A stretch of 64,000 nucleotides of DNA from Streptomyces sp. CB02009. Its GTDB lineage: Bacteria; Actinomycetota; Actinomycetes; Streptomycetales; Streptomycetaceae. Of the stretch, positions 40,356-48,622 are shown piece by piece. The stretch covers positions 1-64,000 of the forward strand of contig NZ_LIVV01000007.1 in assembly GCF_001905825.1 (NCBI RefSeq), in the 5' to 3' direction. Under the pieces are notes generated by a model. The model did not search any database. It saw nothing but the letters and a program-made list of their open reading frames with translations, and was not told the DNA's origin. A program made the translations under genes and the position numbers. The first letter of the stretch is position 1. Every line of letters starts with the position of its first letter.

Positions 40356-40697
40356 TCGTCATGCTGCGCGGTGGCCTCCGTCCGGTCAGCGGATTCGCTG
40401 ACGCAAGCGGAAACGAGGTGGTCGGGGAGCTTTGTCGACAAGGGAACTGGCGGCGTGGAGCCCGGAGTTCTGGGTTTACGTCACAGTTGCATCGCCGTAT
40501 GTAGGACACGTAGTGATCTTTCGGGCATCGCACGCGCAACGACCTTGACGCTTCATCGGAAACTCGGAAGGGTGACGTACTGGCATGCGCATTTCTGGGG
40601 CGCGTGCGAACGGGGGCGGGCCCAGTGGTGAGCCGCCTCTGTCGCGTGCCCCGAGCGCTGCCCCATGACGAGATGAGCTACTGGGGGTAGCAGCCAG
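40356..40697 (+). other. Long leader/promoter region before the sortase substrate gene
   Basis: About 340 non-coding bases. A TTGACG at 40545-40550 could be a -35, but no -10 stands at the right distance. A 7-bp stem CATGCGC/GCGCGTG (one wobble) encloses 40584-40606. The ribosome-binding site is GGGGG shortly before the ATG at 40698. An open frame running through from prfB's other frame has no independent support. Confidence 0.4.
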
Positions 40698-41414
40698 ATG
40701 ACCAAGCAGATGCGAGTCCGTATCGCGCGCATCGCCGCGGGTGCGGTGATCGCGGCCGGTGCGTCGCTGACGGCGGCGGGCGCGGCACAGGCCGTGGACA
40801 TGTTCGGCGAGCCGGACCCGACGCCCACCTGCATCCCGGGTACCGCCGGGTGCGAGGTGACGACTCCTCCGACCACCGAGCCGCCCACGACGGAGCCTCC
40901 GACCACGGAGCCCCCGACGACGGAGCCGCCCACCACCGAGCCTCCGACCACGGAGCCGCCGACCACCGAGCCGCCCACGACGGAGCCTCCGACCACGGAG
41001 CCCCCGACGACGGAGCCGCCCACCACCGAGCCGCCGGTCACCGAGCCGCCCACGACGGAGGAGCCGCCGGCCACCGAGCCGCCGACCGAGCCGGAGCCGG
41101 GCGACACGGACGGCCCGGGCCAGACCGAGGCGCCGACCACCCCGGGTGACGGCGGCGACACCGACAACGGTGACGCCGGCACCTGCACCGTCGACCTCGA
41201 CGGCGCCGAGTGCGTGGACAGCGGCAACAGCAACACCGACACCAACAACGCCGGCTCGCAGCCCGTGCAGCAGGGTCAGGCGAAGGAGGAGCTCGCCGAG
41301 ACCGGTGCGGCCGAGACCTCGTTCCTGATCATCGGCGCCGCGACCATGATCGCCGGTGGCATCGGCTTCCGTATGCTGCCGCGTCTCGTCGGCGGAGGCC
41401 GCGCCGCCGTCTGA
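40698..41414 (+). CDS. Sortase-anchored surface protein with PPTTE repeats and LAETG signal
   Basis: A 238-residue exported protein. A basic N-terminus and hydrophobic signal peptide (cleavage likely after AAQA, residue 36) precede a short region with a Cys pair. Some eleven PPTTE pentapeptides follow, plus variant units, then an acidic Thr/Asp-rich stretch with a second Cys pair (TCTVDLDGAEC). The C-terminal sorting signal is LAETG (residues 199-203), a hydrophobic helix and a Gly/Arg tail. LAxTG signals are used by class E sortases in actinobacteria such as those anchoring chaplins. The repeats would act as a wall-spanning stalk, but no functional head domain is present. Confidence 0.82.
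   Translation: MTKQMRVRIARIAAGAVIAAGASLTAAGAAQAVDMFGEPDPTPTCIPGTAGCEVTTPPTTEPPTTEPPTTEPPTTEPPTTEPPTTEPPTTEPPTTEPPTTEPPTTEPPTTEPPVTEPPTTEEPPATEPPTEPEPGDTDGPGQTEAPTTPGDGGDTDNGDAGTCTVDLDGAECVDSGNSNTDTNNAGSQPVQQGQAKEELAETGAAETSFLIIGAATMIAGGIGFRMLPRLVGGGRAAV
40864..41058 (+). repeat. Minisatellite coding for PPTTE units
   Basis: Thirteen 15-base units, eleven encoding PPTTE, then PPVTE and another PPTTE, with synonymous third-base variation (CCTCCGACCACCGAG, CCGCCCACGACGGAG and similar) arranged in a higher-order pattern. Such arrays change length by slippage. Confidence 0.75.
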
Positions 41415-41457
41415 TCCCGCCGTGAGCGCGGATCGGTACGGCGCATGACGTACAGAG

Positions 41458-41500
41458 CATGAGGAAGGGCCGGGGAGTCTCTCCCCGGCCCTTCCTCATG
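41458..41500. terminator. Bidirectional 20-bp terminator hairpin
   Basis: A perfect 20-bp stem (41458-41477 with 41481-41500) and loop TCT, between the sortase substrate gene and the convergent zinc-ribbon gene (stop at 41541). Confidence 0.88.
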
Positions 41501-41540
41501 TCCTCATGGCTCCGGCTCGTGTGGACGCCGTGCGGTCCCG

Positions 41541-41726
41541 CTAGACCGTACGGACCGCCGCGAGCAGGGCGATCGCGGCCAGCAGGGCGATCGCCAGCGT
41601 CAGCAGCATCGCGGGCGAGAGACCGTTCTGAGGGGTCAGTCGCTCCCGGTTCGCGCGGCAGACGGGGCAGCGGCCCTCGGCGACCGGGGCCGCGCAGTTG
41701 GCGCACACCAGTCGGTCGTAGGTCAT
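41541..41726 (-). CDS. Small zinc-ribbon membrane protein
   Basis: A 61-residue protein with a four-cysteine zinc ribbon (CANC...CPVC, residues 8-23) followed by a single hydrophobic helix (about 39-58). A GGGAGGAGGAG ribosome-binding tract precedes the ATG at 41726, which strongly supports this start and that the gene is real. It is conserved near ftsE in Streptomyces as I recall it. The ribbon should face the cytoplasm. Function unknown. Confidence 0.75.
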   Translation of the reverse strand: MTYDRLVCANCAAPVAEGRCPVCRANRERLTPQNGLSPAMLLTLAIALLAAIALLAAVRTV

Positions 41727-41961
41727 GCGCTCTCCTCCTCCCGCACTGGGTTTCACACCAGGACAACGTCCGACGGGGTCCGGACGTTCCCCCTACCACT
41801 GTGCCAGCTCGACGGCGTTTCGGCGCGCCCCACCGGATCGCGACCGTTTCGTCCGCGAGGGCGAAAAGGATAAACAGCGCAAGCCGGAACCGCGACTGCG
41901 CGGGTCTTCCCCGGTCGCGTAAGGTCACGCACACCTACTCCCGGCCGACCGTGGTGCATCC

Positions 41962-42651
41962 GTGATCCGATTCGACAACGTCTCCAAGTCCTATCCGAAG
42001 CAGAACCGCCCCGCGCTCCGGGATGTATCCCTGGAGATCGAGAAGGGGGAGTTCGTCTTCCTCGTCGGTTCGTCCGGCTCCGGAAAGTCGACTTTCCTGC
42101 GGCTGCTCCTCCGTGAGGAGCGCGCCAGCCAAGGCCAGGTGCACGTCCTCGGCAAGGACCTGGCCCGGCTCTCCAACTGGAAGGTGCCGCACATGCGGCG
42201 TCAGCTCGGCACCGTCTTCCAGGACTTCCGCCTCCTTCCCAACAAGACCGTCGCCGAGAACGTGGCCTTCGCCCAGGAGGTCATCGGCAAGCCGCGCGGC
42301 GAGATCCGCAAGGCCGTGCCGCAGGTGCTCGACCTCGTCGGTCTCGGCGGCAAGGAGGACCGGATGCCGGGCGAGCTCTCCGGTGGTGAGCAGCAGCGCG
42401 TCGCCATCGCCCGGGCCTTCGTCAACCGCCCGATGCTGCTGATCGCCGACGAGCCCACCGGCAACCTCGACCCGCAGACCTCGGTCGGCATCATGAAGCT
42501 GCTCGACCGCATCAACAGGACAGGGACCACCGTCGTCATGGCGACCCACGACCAGAACATCGTCGACCAGATGCGCAAGCGCGTCATCGAGCTGGAGAAG
42601 GGCCGCCTCGTCCGCGACCAGGCCCGCGGCGTCTACGGTTACCAGCACTGA
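41962..42651 (+). CDS. ftsE: FtsE, cell division ABC ATPase
   Basis: A 229-residue ATPase that partners FtsX in controlling septal peptidoglycan hydrolysis. It shows Walker A GSSGSGKST, the FtsE-typical Q-loop VFQDFRLLPNKTV, signature LSGGEQQRVAIARA, Walker B LLIADEPTGNLD and switch His in MATHDQ. The start is a GTG at 41962; there is no clear Shine-Dalgarno sequence. A possible -10 (TAAGGT) is at 41920-41925. ftsX follows 23 bases downstream in the same transcription unit. Confidence 0.96.
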   Translation: MIRFDNVSKSYPKQNRPALRDVSLEIEKGEFVFLVGSSGSGKSTFLRLLLREERASQGQVHVLGKDLARLSNWKVPHMRRQLGTVFQDFRLLPNKTVAENVAFAQEVIGKPRGEIRKAVPQVLDLVGLGGKEDRMPGELSGGEQQRVAIARAFVNRPMLLIADEPTGNLDPQTSVGIMKLLDRINRTGTTVVMATHDQNIVDQMRKRVIELEKGRLVRDQARGVYGYQH

Positions 42652-42674
42652 GCAGGTAGGGGACTCAACACACC

Positions 42675-43592
42675 ATGCGCGCTCAGTTCGTGCTCTCCGA
42701 GATCGGCGTCGGTCTCCGGCGCAATCTCACGATGACGTTCGCCGTCATCGTCTCCGTGGCCCTCTCGCTCGCCCTGTTCGGCGGTGCGCTGCTCATGCGT
42801 GAGCAGGTCAGCACGATGAAGGACTACTGGTACGACAAGGTCAACGTCTCCATCTTCCTCTGCAACAAGGCGGACGCGGCCTCGGCGGCCAAGTGCGCCA
42901 AGGGCGCGGTCACCGCGCAGCAGAAGGAGCAGATCGAGGCCGATCTGAAGGACATGGCCATCGTCGACACCGTCATGCACGAGACGGCGGACGAGGCGTT
43001 CAAGCGGTACAAGGAGCAGTACGGCGACACCGCCATCGCCTCCGTCGTGACGCCGGACCAGATGCAGGAGTCGTTCCGGGTCAAGCTCAAGGACCCGGAG
43101 AAGTACAAGGTGGTCGCCACCGCCTTCGCCGGCCGCGACGGCGTCGAGTCGGTCGCGGACCAGCGGGGCATCCTGCAGAACCTCTTCGACCTGATGAACG
43201 GCATGAACATCGCCGCCCTCGGCGTCATGGGGCTGATGCTGGTCATCGCGCTGATGCTGATCGTCAACACGGTCCGCGTCTCGGCCTTCAGCCGCCGCCG
43301 CGAGACCGGGATCATGCGGCTCGTCGGCGCGTCCAGCTTCTACATCCAGATGCCGTTCATCATGGAGGCGGCGTTCGCCGGCCTCCTCGGTGGCGCGGTC
43401 GCCTGTGTGCTGCTGCTCGTCGGCCGGTACTTCCTCATCGACCACGGCATCGCGCTCGCGGAGAAGATGCAGCTCGTCAACTTCATCGGCTGGGACGCCG
43501 TCCTCGCCAAGCTCCCGCTGGTGATCGCGATCGGGCTGCTGATGCCCGCTATTGCCGCTTTCATCGCGCTGCGCAAGTACCTGAAGGTGTGA
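42675..43592 (+). CDS. ftsX: FtsX, cell division ABC transmembrane protein
   Basis: A 305-residue membrane protein with the FtsX layout: a cytoplasmic N-terminus, TM1 (about residues 17-40) and a large external loop (about 45-175). The loop has two Cys (CNKADAASAAKC) that could form a disulfide. Three more helices follow (about 178-205, 225-255, 275-298) with the cytoplasmic motif FSRRRETGIMRLVGAS. In actinobacteria FtsX transmits FtsE ATP cycles to an external NlpC/P60 hydrolase; none is encoded here. Start at the ATG 42675. A 17-bp terminator follows. Confidence 0.95.
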   Translation: MRAQFVLSEIGVGLRRNLTMTFAVIVSVALSLALFGGALLMREQVSTMKDYWYDKVNVSIFLCNKADAASAAKCAKGAVTAQQKEQIEADLKDMAIVDTVMHETADEAFKRYKEQYGDTAIASVVTPDQMQESFRVKLKDPEKYKVVATAFAGRDGVESVADQRGILQNLFDLMNGMNIAALGVMGLMLVIALMLIVNTVRVSAFSRRRETGIMRLVGASSFYIQMPFIMEAAFAGLLGGAVACVLLLVGRYFLIDHGIALAEKMQLVNFIGWDAVLAKLPLVIAIGLLMPAIAAFIALRKYLKV

Positions 43593-43611
43593 GAAGACAC
43601 CACTGTCGGTG

Positions 43612-43648
43612 AAGGGCGTCGTACGGGCAAAGCCCGTGCGGCGCCCTT
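43612..43648 (+). terminator. Terminator after ftsEX
   Basis: A 17-bp stem (43612-43628 with 43632-43648, two G.T wobbles) and loop AAA, between ftsX and the protease gene. Confidence 0.8.
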
Positions 43649-43670
43649 GCCTTGTCCTAGAGTGGGCGGC

Positions 43671-44855
43671 ATGCCGGCCGGCACCGACCACCTCTGTATC
43701 CGGCCCCGCGGAGTGCTCCGTGGGGCCGTTCTGACGTTGGTCTTCACCGGGGTCCTGGCCACCGCCGCCGCCACCGGCTCGCTGCCCCGGCAGGAATCCG
43801 CCGGACGCACGGGGGCGACCCTGCGCGCGGGGGAGGCTGCGCGGAGTTCCGGGACGGTCGACAGCGCCGCCCTGAACCGGGCCGCGGCCGATGCCATGGC
43901 GGACGGCAAGTCGGGCAAGCAGGCGGCCGAGGAGTTCGTCAGCCGCAGCGGTGACCGCTGGGGCGCGGTGTACGACAAGAGGGAGTACGCCGAGTTCGAG
44001 CAGGCCCTTGACGGCGCCTACACCGGCGTGGGGCTCTCCGCGGGCCGGGTCGGCGAGAGCGGCGTCCGGGTGACCCGGGTGCAGCCCGGCGGCCCCGCCG
44101 AGCGGGCCGGGATCCGCGCGGACGACCGGCTCGTCTCCGTCGACGGCCGCCCGGTCGCCGGGCTCTCCGTCTCCGAGGTCGTCGCCCTCCTGCGCGGCGA
44201 CGGCGTACCCGGCTCCACCGTCGCCCTCCGGGTCGAGCGCGGCCGCGCGGCCTGGACCCGGACCCTGCACCGGGCCAGGCTCGCCACGGACCCGGTCACC
44301 GTCCGCCGCCTCGGCGACGGGACCCTGATGATCAGGGTCGCCGCCTTCACGAAGGGCGCGGGCACGCGCGTGCGGGACGCGGTACGGGCCGCCCCGGCCG
44401 GCGCCGGCGTCCTCCTGGACCTGCGGGGCAACTCCGGCGGCCTGGTCGCCGAGGCCGCGGTGGCCGCCTCCGCCTTCCTCGACGGCGGTCTCGTCGCCAC
44501 GTACGACGTGAAGGGCGAGCAGCGCGCCGTGTACGCGGAGGGCGGCGGCGACACCGCCAGGCCCCTGGTGGCGCTGATCGACGGCGGCACCATGAGCGCG
44601 GCCGAGCTGCTCACCGGCGCCCTCCAGGACCGCGGCAGGGCCGTCACCGTCGGCTCGCGCACCTTCGGCAAGGGCTCGGTCCAGATGCCGAGCGCCCTGC
44701 CGGACGGCTCCGTCGCCGAGCTGACCGTCGGCCACTACCGCACTCCGGCCGGTCACGCCGTCGACGGCCGGGGCATCACGCCCGACCTGACCGCCGGGGA
44801 ACGGGCGGAGGAACGGGCGAAGACGGTATTGAGTGGCCTCGGAGGGGGCTCGTAG
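43671..44855 (+). CDS. Secreted S41-family C-terminal processing protease
   Basis: A 394-residue protease with an N-terminal membrane anchor or signal (about residues 15-40). A PDZ domain (about 110-200; GVRVTRVQPGGPAERAGIRADDRL) and the S41 catalytic core follow, with the nucleophile Ser in DGGTMSAAELLTGAL and the general-base Lys in TFGKGSVQ. Ctp proteases trim or degrade exported proteins. The order ftsE-ftsX-ctp-smpB also occurs around ftsEX in some Firmicutes (ctpB), suggesting an old link to envelope remodelling. A terminator separates it from ftsX, so it likely has its own promoter. The ATG at 43671 is chosen; upstream codons lie in the terminator. Confidence 0.9.
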   Translation: MPAGTDHLCIRPRGVLRGAVLTLVFTGVLATAAATGSLPRQESAGRTGATLRAGEAARSSGTVDSAALNRAAADAMADGKSGKQAAEEFVSRSGDRWGAVYDKREYAEFEQALDGAYTGVGLSAGRVGESGVRVTRVQPGGPAERAGIRADDRLVSVDGRPVAGLSVSEVVALLRGDGVPGSTVALRVERGRAAWTRTLHRARLATDPVTVRRLGDGTLMIRVAAFTKGAGTRVRDAVRAAPAGAGVLLDLRGNSGGLVAEAAVAASAFLDGGLVATYDVKGEQRAVYAEGGGDTARPLVALIDGGTMSAAELLTGALQDRGRAVTVGSRTFGKGSVQMPSALPDGSVAELTVGHYRTPAGHAVDGRGITPDLTAGERAEERAKTVLSGLGGGS

Positions 44856-44873
44856 TGCGAAAATGACCGCACT

Positions 44874-45413
44874 ATGGCAAAGGGACTCGTGAACGTGCAG
44901 GGCAAGCCTGCGAAGAAGAACCAGGACAAGGCGCCCGAGCGCAAGATCATCGCGCAGAACAAGAAGGCGCGCCACGACTACCACATCGTCGACACCTACG
45001 AGTGCGGACTGGTGCTCATGGGCACCGAGGTGAAGTCGCTGCGGATGGGCCGCGCCTCGCTGGTCGACGGCTTCGTGCAGATCGACCGGCACGAGGCGTG
45101 GCTGCACAACATCCATGTGCCCGAGTACATGCAGGGCAGCTGGACCAACCACTCGGCGAAGCGGAAGCGGAAGCTGCTGCTGCACCGCGAGGAGATCGAC
45201 AAGCTGGAGGCGAAGTCGCAGGAGACGGGTCACACGATCGTGCCCCTCGCGCTGTACTTCCTGAACGGCCGGGTCAAGGTCGAGATCGCGCTCGCCAAGG
45301 GCAAGAAGGAGTTCGACAAGCGCCAGACCCTGCGCGAGAAGCAGGACACCCGCGAGACCAACCGGGCCATCGCGGCGGCCAAGCGCAAGCAGCGGGCGGC
45401 GCAGATCCCGTAG
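44874..45413 (+). CDS. smpB: SmpB, tmRNA-binding protein
   Basis: A 179-residue protein that delivers alanyl-tmRNA to stalled ribosomes. The core (about residues 23-160) has NKKARHDYHIVDTYECGLVL, GTEVKSLRMGRASL, HIHVP-like NIHVPEY and the basic C-terminal tail KRQTLREKQDTRE that reads the empty mRNA channel. A 20-residue Lys-rich N-terminal extension is typical of actinobacteria. There is no close Shine-Dalgarno sequence before the ATG at 44874; a GGAGGGGG tract is about 24 bases upstream. Its RNA partner ssrA lies 122 bases downstream. Confidence 0.96.
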   Translation: MAKGLVNVQGKPAKKNQDKAPERKIIAQNKKARHDYHIVDTYECGLVLMGTEVKSLRMGRASLVDGFVQIDRHEAWLHNIHVPEYMQGSWTNHSAKRKRKLLLHREEIDKLEAKSQETGHTIVPLALYFLNGRVKVEIALAKGKKEFDKRQTLREKQDTRETNRAIAAAKRKQRAAQIP

Positions 45414-45535
45414 CCCCGCGCCGCCGCCCGGCGGCCCGGCGCGGCCGCGGGTAATACGCTGGCGACAGCGCCCGTCGGTCACGTACGATGGGCCGTGCAC
45501 ACCCCGCAAGGGTGCGCACTTTGAAAAATGAACAT

Positions 45536-45927
45536 GGGGATGATCGGTTTCGACAGCGGATACCGATGCAGGGGAAGCGTGTCGAGGAAGCGGCAATGAT
45601 CTCGTTAACCATATGTCGCAACCAATAATCGCCAACTCCAAGAGCGATAACTCCCGCTTCGCCCTCGCTGCCTAATTTTAGGTAACGACAAGAAGCCTCT
45701 GTGAGGAGCGTCAGCCCGGGGGTGGTCCCGACCCGGATCCTGGCGTCATTTAGGGATCTAAACCTCTCACCCCGGTCACGGGGGTGAGAGGGAAATCAAA
45801 CAGTGACTGAGCCCGTCGGAGACTTGTCCGTGTGATCTCCGGGGCTGAGAAACTCGTAGCGGACTGCGCACGGAGAAGCCCTGTTTCCGTACCGTTGGAC
45901 GCGGGTTCGATTCCCGCCATCTCCACC
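45536..45927 (+). ncRNA. ssrA: tmRNA (transfer-messenger RNA)
   Basis: The acceptor stem is GGGGATG at 45536-45542 with CATCTCC at 45918-45924, followed by ACC; the final A of CCA is not encoded. The T-arm GGTTCGATTCC is intact at 45904-45914. The tag reading frame runs from the resume codon GCC at 45631 to TAA at 45673-45675 and encodes ANSKSDNSRFALAA; the hydrophobic ALAA end is the usual protease signal. Pseudoknot-forming segments fill the rest. A TACGAT -10 at 45484-45489 would give a precursor needing 5' trimming by RNase P. Confidence 0.95.
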
Positions 45928-45973
45928 GAGCGTCCGGGAGGCCAGCCCTCTCGGACACCTCATCCCATGTGGG

Positions 45974-46009
45974 CGAAGGCCCGGCAGTCAGCAGACTGCC
46001 GGGCCTTCG
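45974..46009. terminator. Terminator after tmRNA
   Basis: A perfect 16-bp stem (45974-45989 with 45994-46009) and loop AGCA. It ends exactly before the stop of the convergent MFS gene (46010) and probably serves both. Confidence 0.87.
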
Positions 46010-47311
46010 TCATGCCCGGCCGCCGACCCTGGTCGCCGCGCAGAGCACCAGCGCCGCGGCGGCCGCGGTGGCCGGGACCAGGAATCCGAAGGAGGCGAAC
46101 GGGGCGTGGTCGGCGGCCCAGCCGCCGGTCGCGGAGCCGGCCGCGATGCCGCCGAGCAGGGCGGTCACGGCCAGCGTCATGCCCTCGTTGAGCTGGCACG
46201 CCGGGGTCAGGCGCTGCACCAGGCCCATGCCCGTCACCATCGTCGGAGCCGTCGCCATGCCCGCCACGAGGAGTCCGGCGGCGAGGGCGAGCAGCGAGCC
46301 GGTCGAGGCGGCGAGCAGCGGCATCGTCATCAGGACGGCCATCGCGGCCAGGCAGGTGCGGAGCCGGACGGTGCGGCGGGCGCGGCCGTAGAGGAGGCCC
46401 GCCGCACAGGAGCCCGCGGCCTGGAGGGCCAGCACCGGACCGGCCACGGGGCCGTCCACGAACGCCACGGTCACCACCTCCATGGAGCCGAAGACCGCGC
46501 CGGTGGCGAGGAAGACCGCCAGGAGCGGGGCCATGCCGGGGACCCGCAGCGGGGAGCCCGCGGCGGTACGGGGGGAGACCGGCGGCTCGGTGGAGCGCTG
46601 GGCGGCGAAGACCAGGACGCCGGTGAGGAACAGGGCGGCGCCGACGAGGGTGCCGGCCTCGGGGAAGAGCGTGGAGCAGAGGAGCGCGGCCACGACCGGG
46701 CCGAGCATGAAGCAGAGCTCGTCGGTGGCCTGTTCGAAGGCGTTGGCGGTGTGCAGGGCGTCCCGGTCGCCCCGGAGGAGATGGGCCCAGCGGGCCCGGG
46801 ACATGCCGCCCGTGTTGGGCGAGGTGGCGGTGAGCGCGGCGGTGGCGAACAGGGCCCAGGCGGGCGCCTTCTCATGGACGCAGAGCAGCAGCACCAGATG
46901 GCCGAGGACGGCGTAGGCGGTGGCGGGGACCGCGATCCGCGCCTGGCCGTACCGGTCGACGAGCCGGGCGATCCACGGGGCGGTGAGGGCCCCGGCGGCC
47001 ATGCCGGTGGCGGTCACGCCGCCCGCCAGGGCGTACGAGTCGTAGGCCGCGGCGATCATGATCACCGCACTGACGCCGAACATGCCCATGGGCAGCCGGG
47101 CGATCAGATTGCCGACGATGAAGCCGCGGGCGCCGGGGACGGCGAAGAGGCGGAGGTAGCCGCTGCGGGGGGTGGGAGCGGGAGCGGGGGCGGACGTGCG
47201 GGTGGGGAGCGTGGGGCGCGTGGGGTGGCTGGGGGCGGCGGTGCGCCGGTCGTCGTAGCGGGGGGCGAGGGCCGGGCCCGCCGGGGTCAGGGTGAGGTCC
47301 GGTTGCGGCAT
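46010..47311 (-). CDS. MFS transporter
   Basis: A 433-residue major facilitator with about twelve membrane segments after a ~50-residue Pro/Thr-rich cytoplasmic N-terminus. The loop 2-3 signature region is present (ARLVDRYGQARIAV). The second half carries YGRARRTVRLRTCLA. The sequence is closest in style to Streptomyces drug/metabolite efflux MFS proteins, but no substrate can be assigned. It is divergent from a LysR-type regulator gene, which commonly controls such an exporter. Start at the ATG 47311. Confidence 0.87.
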   Translation of the reverse strand: MPQPDLTLTPAGPALAPRYDDRRTAAPSHPTRPTLPTRTSAPAPAPTPRSGYLRLFAVPGARGFIVGNLIARLPMGMFGVSAVIMIAAAYDSYALAGGVTATGMAAGALTAPWIARLVDRYGQARIAVPATAYAVLGHLVLLLCVHEKAPAWALFATAALTATSPNTGGMSRARWAHLLRGDRDALHTANAFEQATDELCFMLGPVVAALLCSTLFPEAGTLVGAALFLTGVLVFAAQRSTEPPVSPRTAAGSPLRVPGMAPLLAVFLATGAVFGSMEVVTVAFVDGPVAGPVLALQAAGSCAAGLLYGRARRTVRLRTCLAAMAVLMTMPLLAASTGSLLALAAGLLVAGMATAPTMVTGMGLVQRLTPACQLNEGMTLAVTALLGGIAAGSATGGWAADHAPFASFGFLVPATAAAAALVLCAATRVGGRA

Positions 47312-47348
47312 GGATCAAGGCTCGCGGGAGGAGGCCGGACGGGTCCAA

Positions 47349-47361
47349 CACCTGTTCGGTG
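47349..47361. promoter_or_regulatory. Candidate LysR operator
   Basis: CACC-TGTTC-GGTG forms a dyad at 47349-47361 in the 83-bp gap between the divergent MFS and LysR genes. The site and symmetry fit a LysR-type box. Confidence 0.4.
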
Positions 47362-47394
47362 GCCATTCACGCAGCTGTGTTGTTAAATGCGGCG

Positions 47395-48438
47395 ATGCCC
47401 TCTCCGGTGCCTTCCCCCGTGCCGCCGCCCGCCGCGCCGGTGACCGCCGTGCCTGCGTCCGTCGTGCCGCCGCCCGTCGTGCCGCGGGACGTCGACCCCC
47501 GTCTGCTGCGCGCCTTCGCCGCCGTCGCCGAGGAGCTGCACTTCACCCGCGCCGCCGCCCGCCTCTACGTCGCCCAGCAGGCCCTCAGCCGCGACATCCG
47601 GCGCCTGGAGCGCGAGCTGGGCGCCGAGCTCTTCGTACGGACCACCCGGCAGGTCTCCCTCACGCCGGACGGCGAACGCCTCCTCCCTTACGCACTCCGG
47701 GTGTTGGCCGCGCACGACGAGCTGGCCGAGGCCTTCCGGGCCGCGCCCCGGCCGCTCCTCGTCGACCTCAACAGCCCCGACCTCGCCCCCGAGAGCGTGC
47801 TGCGCCGGGCCCGTGAACTCGCCCCGGACCACGAGCTGATGGCCCGCTACGAGAGCGGACTCACCGGAGCCGTACGGGAGATGCTCGCCGGGCGGCTCGA
47901 CACCTCCTTCGGCCGGTACGGCGGGCTCGACGCCGGGCTGCGGGCCCGGCTCGACTCCCAGTTCGTGCGGTACGAGCGGATGGCCGTGATCCTCCCCGAC
48001 GACCATCCGCTGGCCGGCCTGCCCGAGGTGCCGCTCGCCGCACTCGCCGGGGAGCGGATCTACGCGGGCGCCGGGAACGACCGCACGCCCGAGTGGACCG
48101 ACCTCGCCGCCCGGCTCTTCGCCGGGCGCGGCATCGAGATCGCCCCGCCCGCGCCGCTCGCCGTCGGCAAGGAGGAGTTCCGCCGCATCATGGCCAAGCA
48201 CCGCAACCCGGTGCTCGCCGTCGTCGACTTCCCGCCCATGCCGGGCTGTGTGCTGCGGCCGCTCGTCGACCCCGTACCCCTGTCGCCCGTGAGCCTGGTG
48301 TGGCGCAAGGGGCTGCGGCATCCCGGTCTGGACGCGCTGCGGACCGCGGCCGCCGAGATGGGCGCCAGGGAGGGCTGGCACGTCCGCCCGGCCGGGTCCT
48401 GGCTGCCGGAGGGGGAGCCGGGGCTGCCGGGCGCCTGA
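47395..48438 (+). CDS. LysR-family transcriptional regulator
   Basis: A 347-residue regulator: a Pro/Val-rich N-terminal extension of about 30 residues, a LysR helix-turn-helix (VDPRLLRAFAAVAEELHFTRAAARLYVAQQ...LERELG), and a substrate-binding domain. It is divergent from the MFS gene, its likely target. The N-terminal extension makes the start uncertain: ATG 47395 is chosen, GTG 47359 is in frame upstream, and codons nearer residue 25 are also possible. The last 28 bases including the stop are duplicated downstream. Confidence 0.85.
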   Translation: MPSPVPSPVPPPAAPVTAVPASVVPPPVVPRDVDPRLLRAFAAVAEELHFTRAAARLYVAQQALSRDIRRLERELGAELFVRTTRQVSLTPDGERLLPYALRVLAAHDELAEAFRAAPRPLLVDLNSPDLAPESVLRRARELAPDHELMARYESGLTGAVREMLAGRLDTSFGRYGGLDAGLRARLDSQFVRYERMAVILPDDHPLAGLPEVPLAALAGERIYAGAGNDRTPEWTDLAARLFAGRGIEIAPPAPLAVGKEEFRRIMAKHRNPVLAVVDFPPMPGCVLRPLVDPVPLSPVSLVWRKGLRHPGLDALRTAAAEMGAREGWHVRPAGSWLPEGEPGLPGA

Positions 48439-48468
48439 GGGGGAGCCGGGGCTGCCGGGGGCGCCTGA
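48411..48468 (+). repeat. 28-bp tandem duplication across the lysR stop codon
   Basis: The end of the LysR gene, GGGGGAGCCGGGGCTGCCGG plus GCGCCTGA (48411-48438), is repeated at once at 48439-48468 with two extra G residues. The duplicate lies after the stop and is non-coding. Confidence 0.7.
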
Positions 48469-48530
48469 GGGCGCGCTCACAGGGGCTCCGCGCTCCGGGT
48501 GAGAGCAAGGTTCCGCTGCCGACACCTCCC

Positions 48531-48546
48531 GGCACCGGGCCGAAAC
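48531..48546 (+). promoter_or_regulatory. Candidate GlnR half-site upstream of narK
   Basis: GGCAC-N6-GAAAC at 48531-48546 differs by one base from the GTNAC-N6-GAAAC GlnR box, about 77 bases before the narK start. The neighbouring half-site is weak. Confidence 0.35.
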
Positions 48547-48622
48547 GCGGCCTCCCTAGCCTCGGGGGCAGATGGACCGGGGCGGTGGACGCCCCAGGAC
48601 CCGACACCCGCGGAGGTACGAC

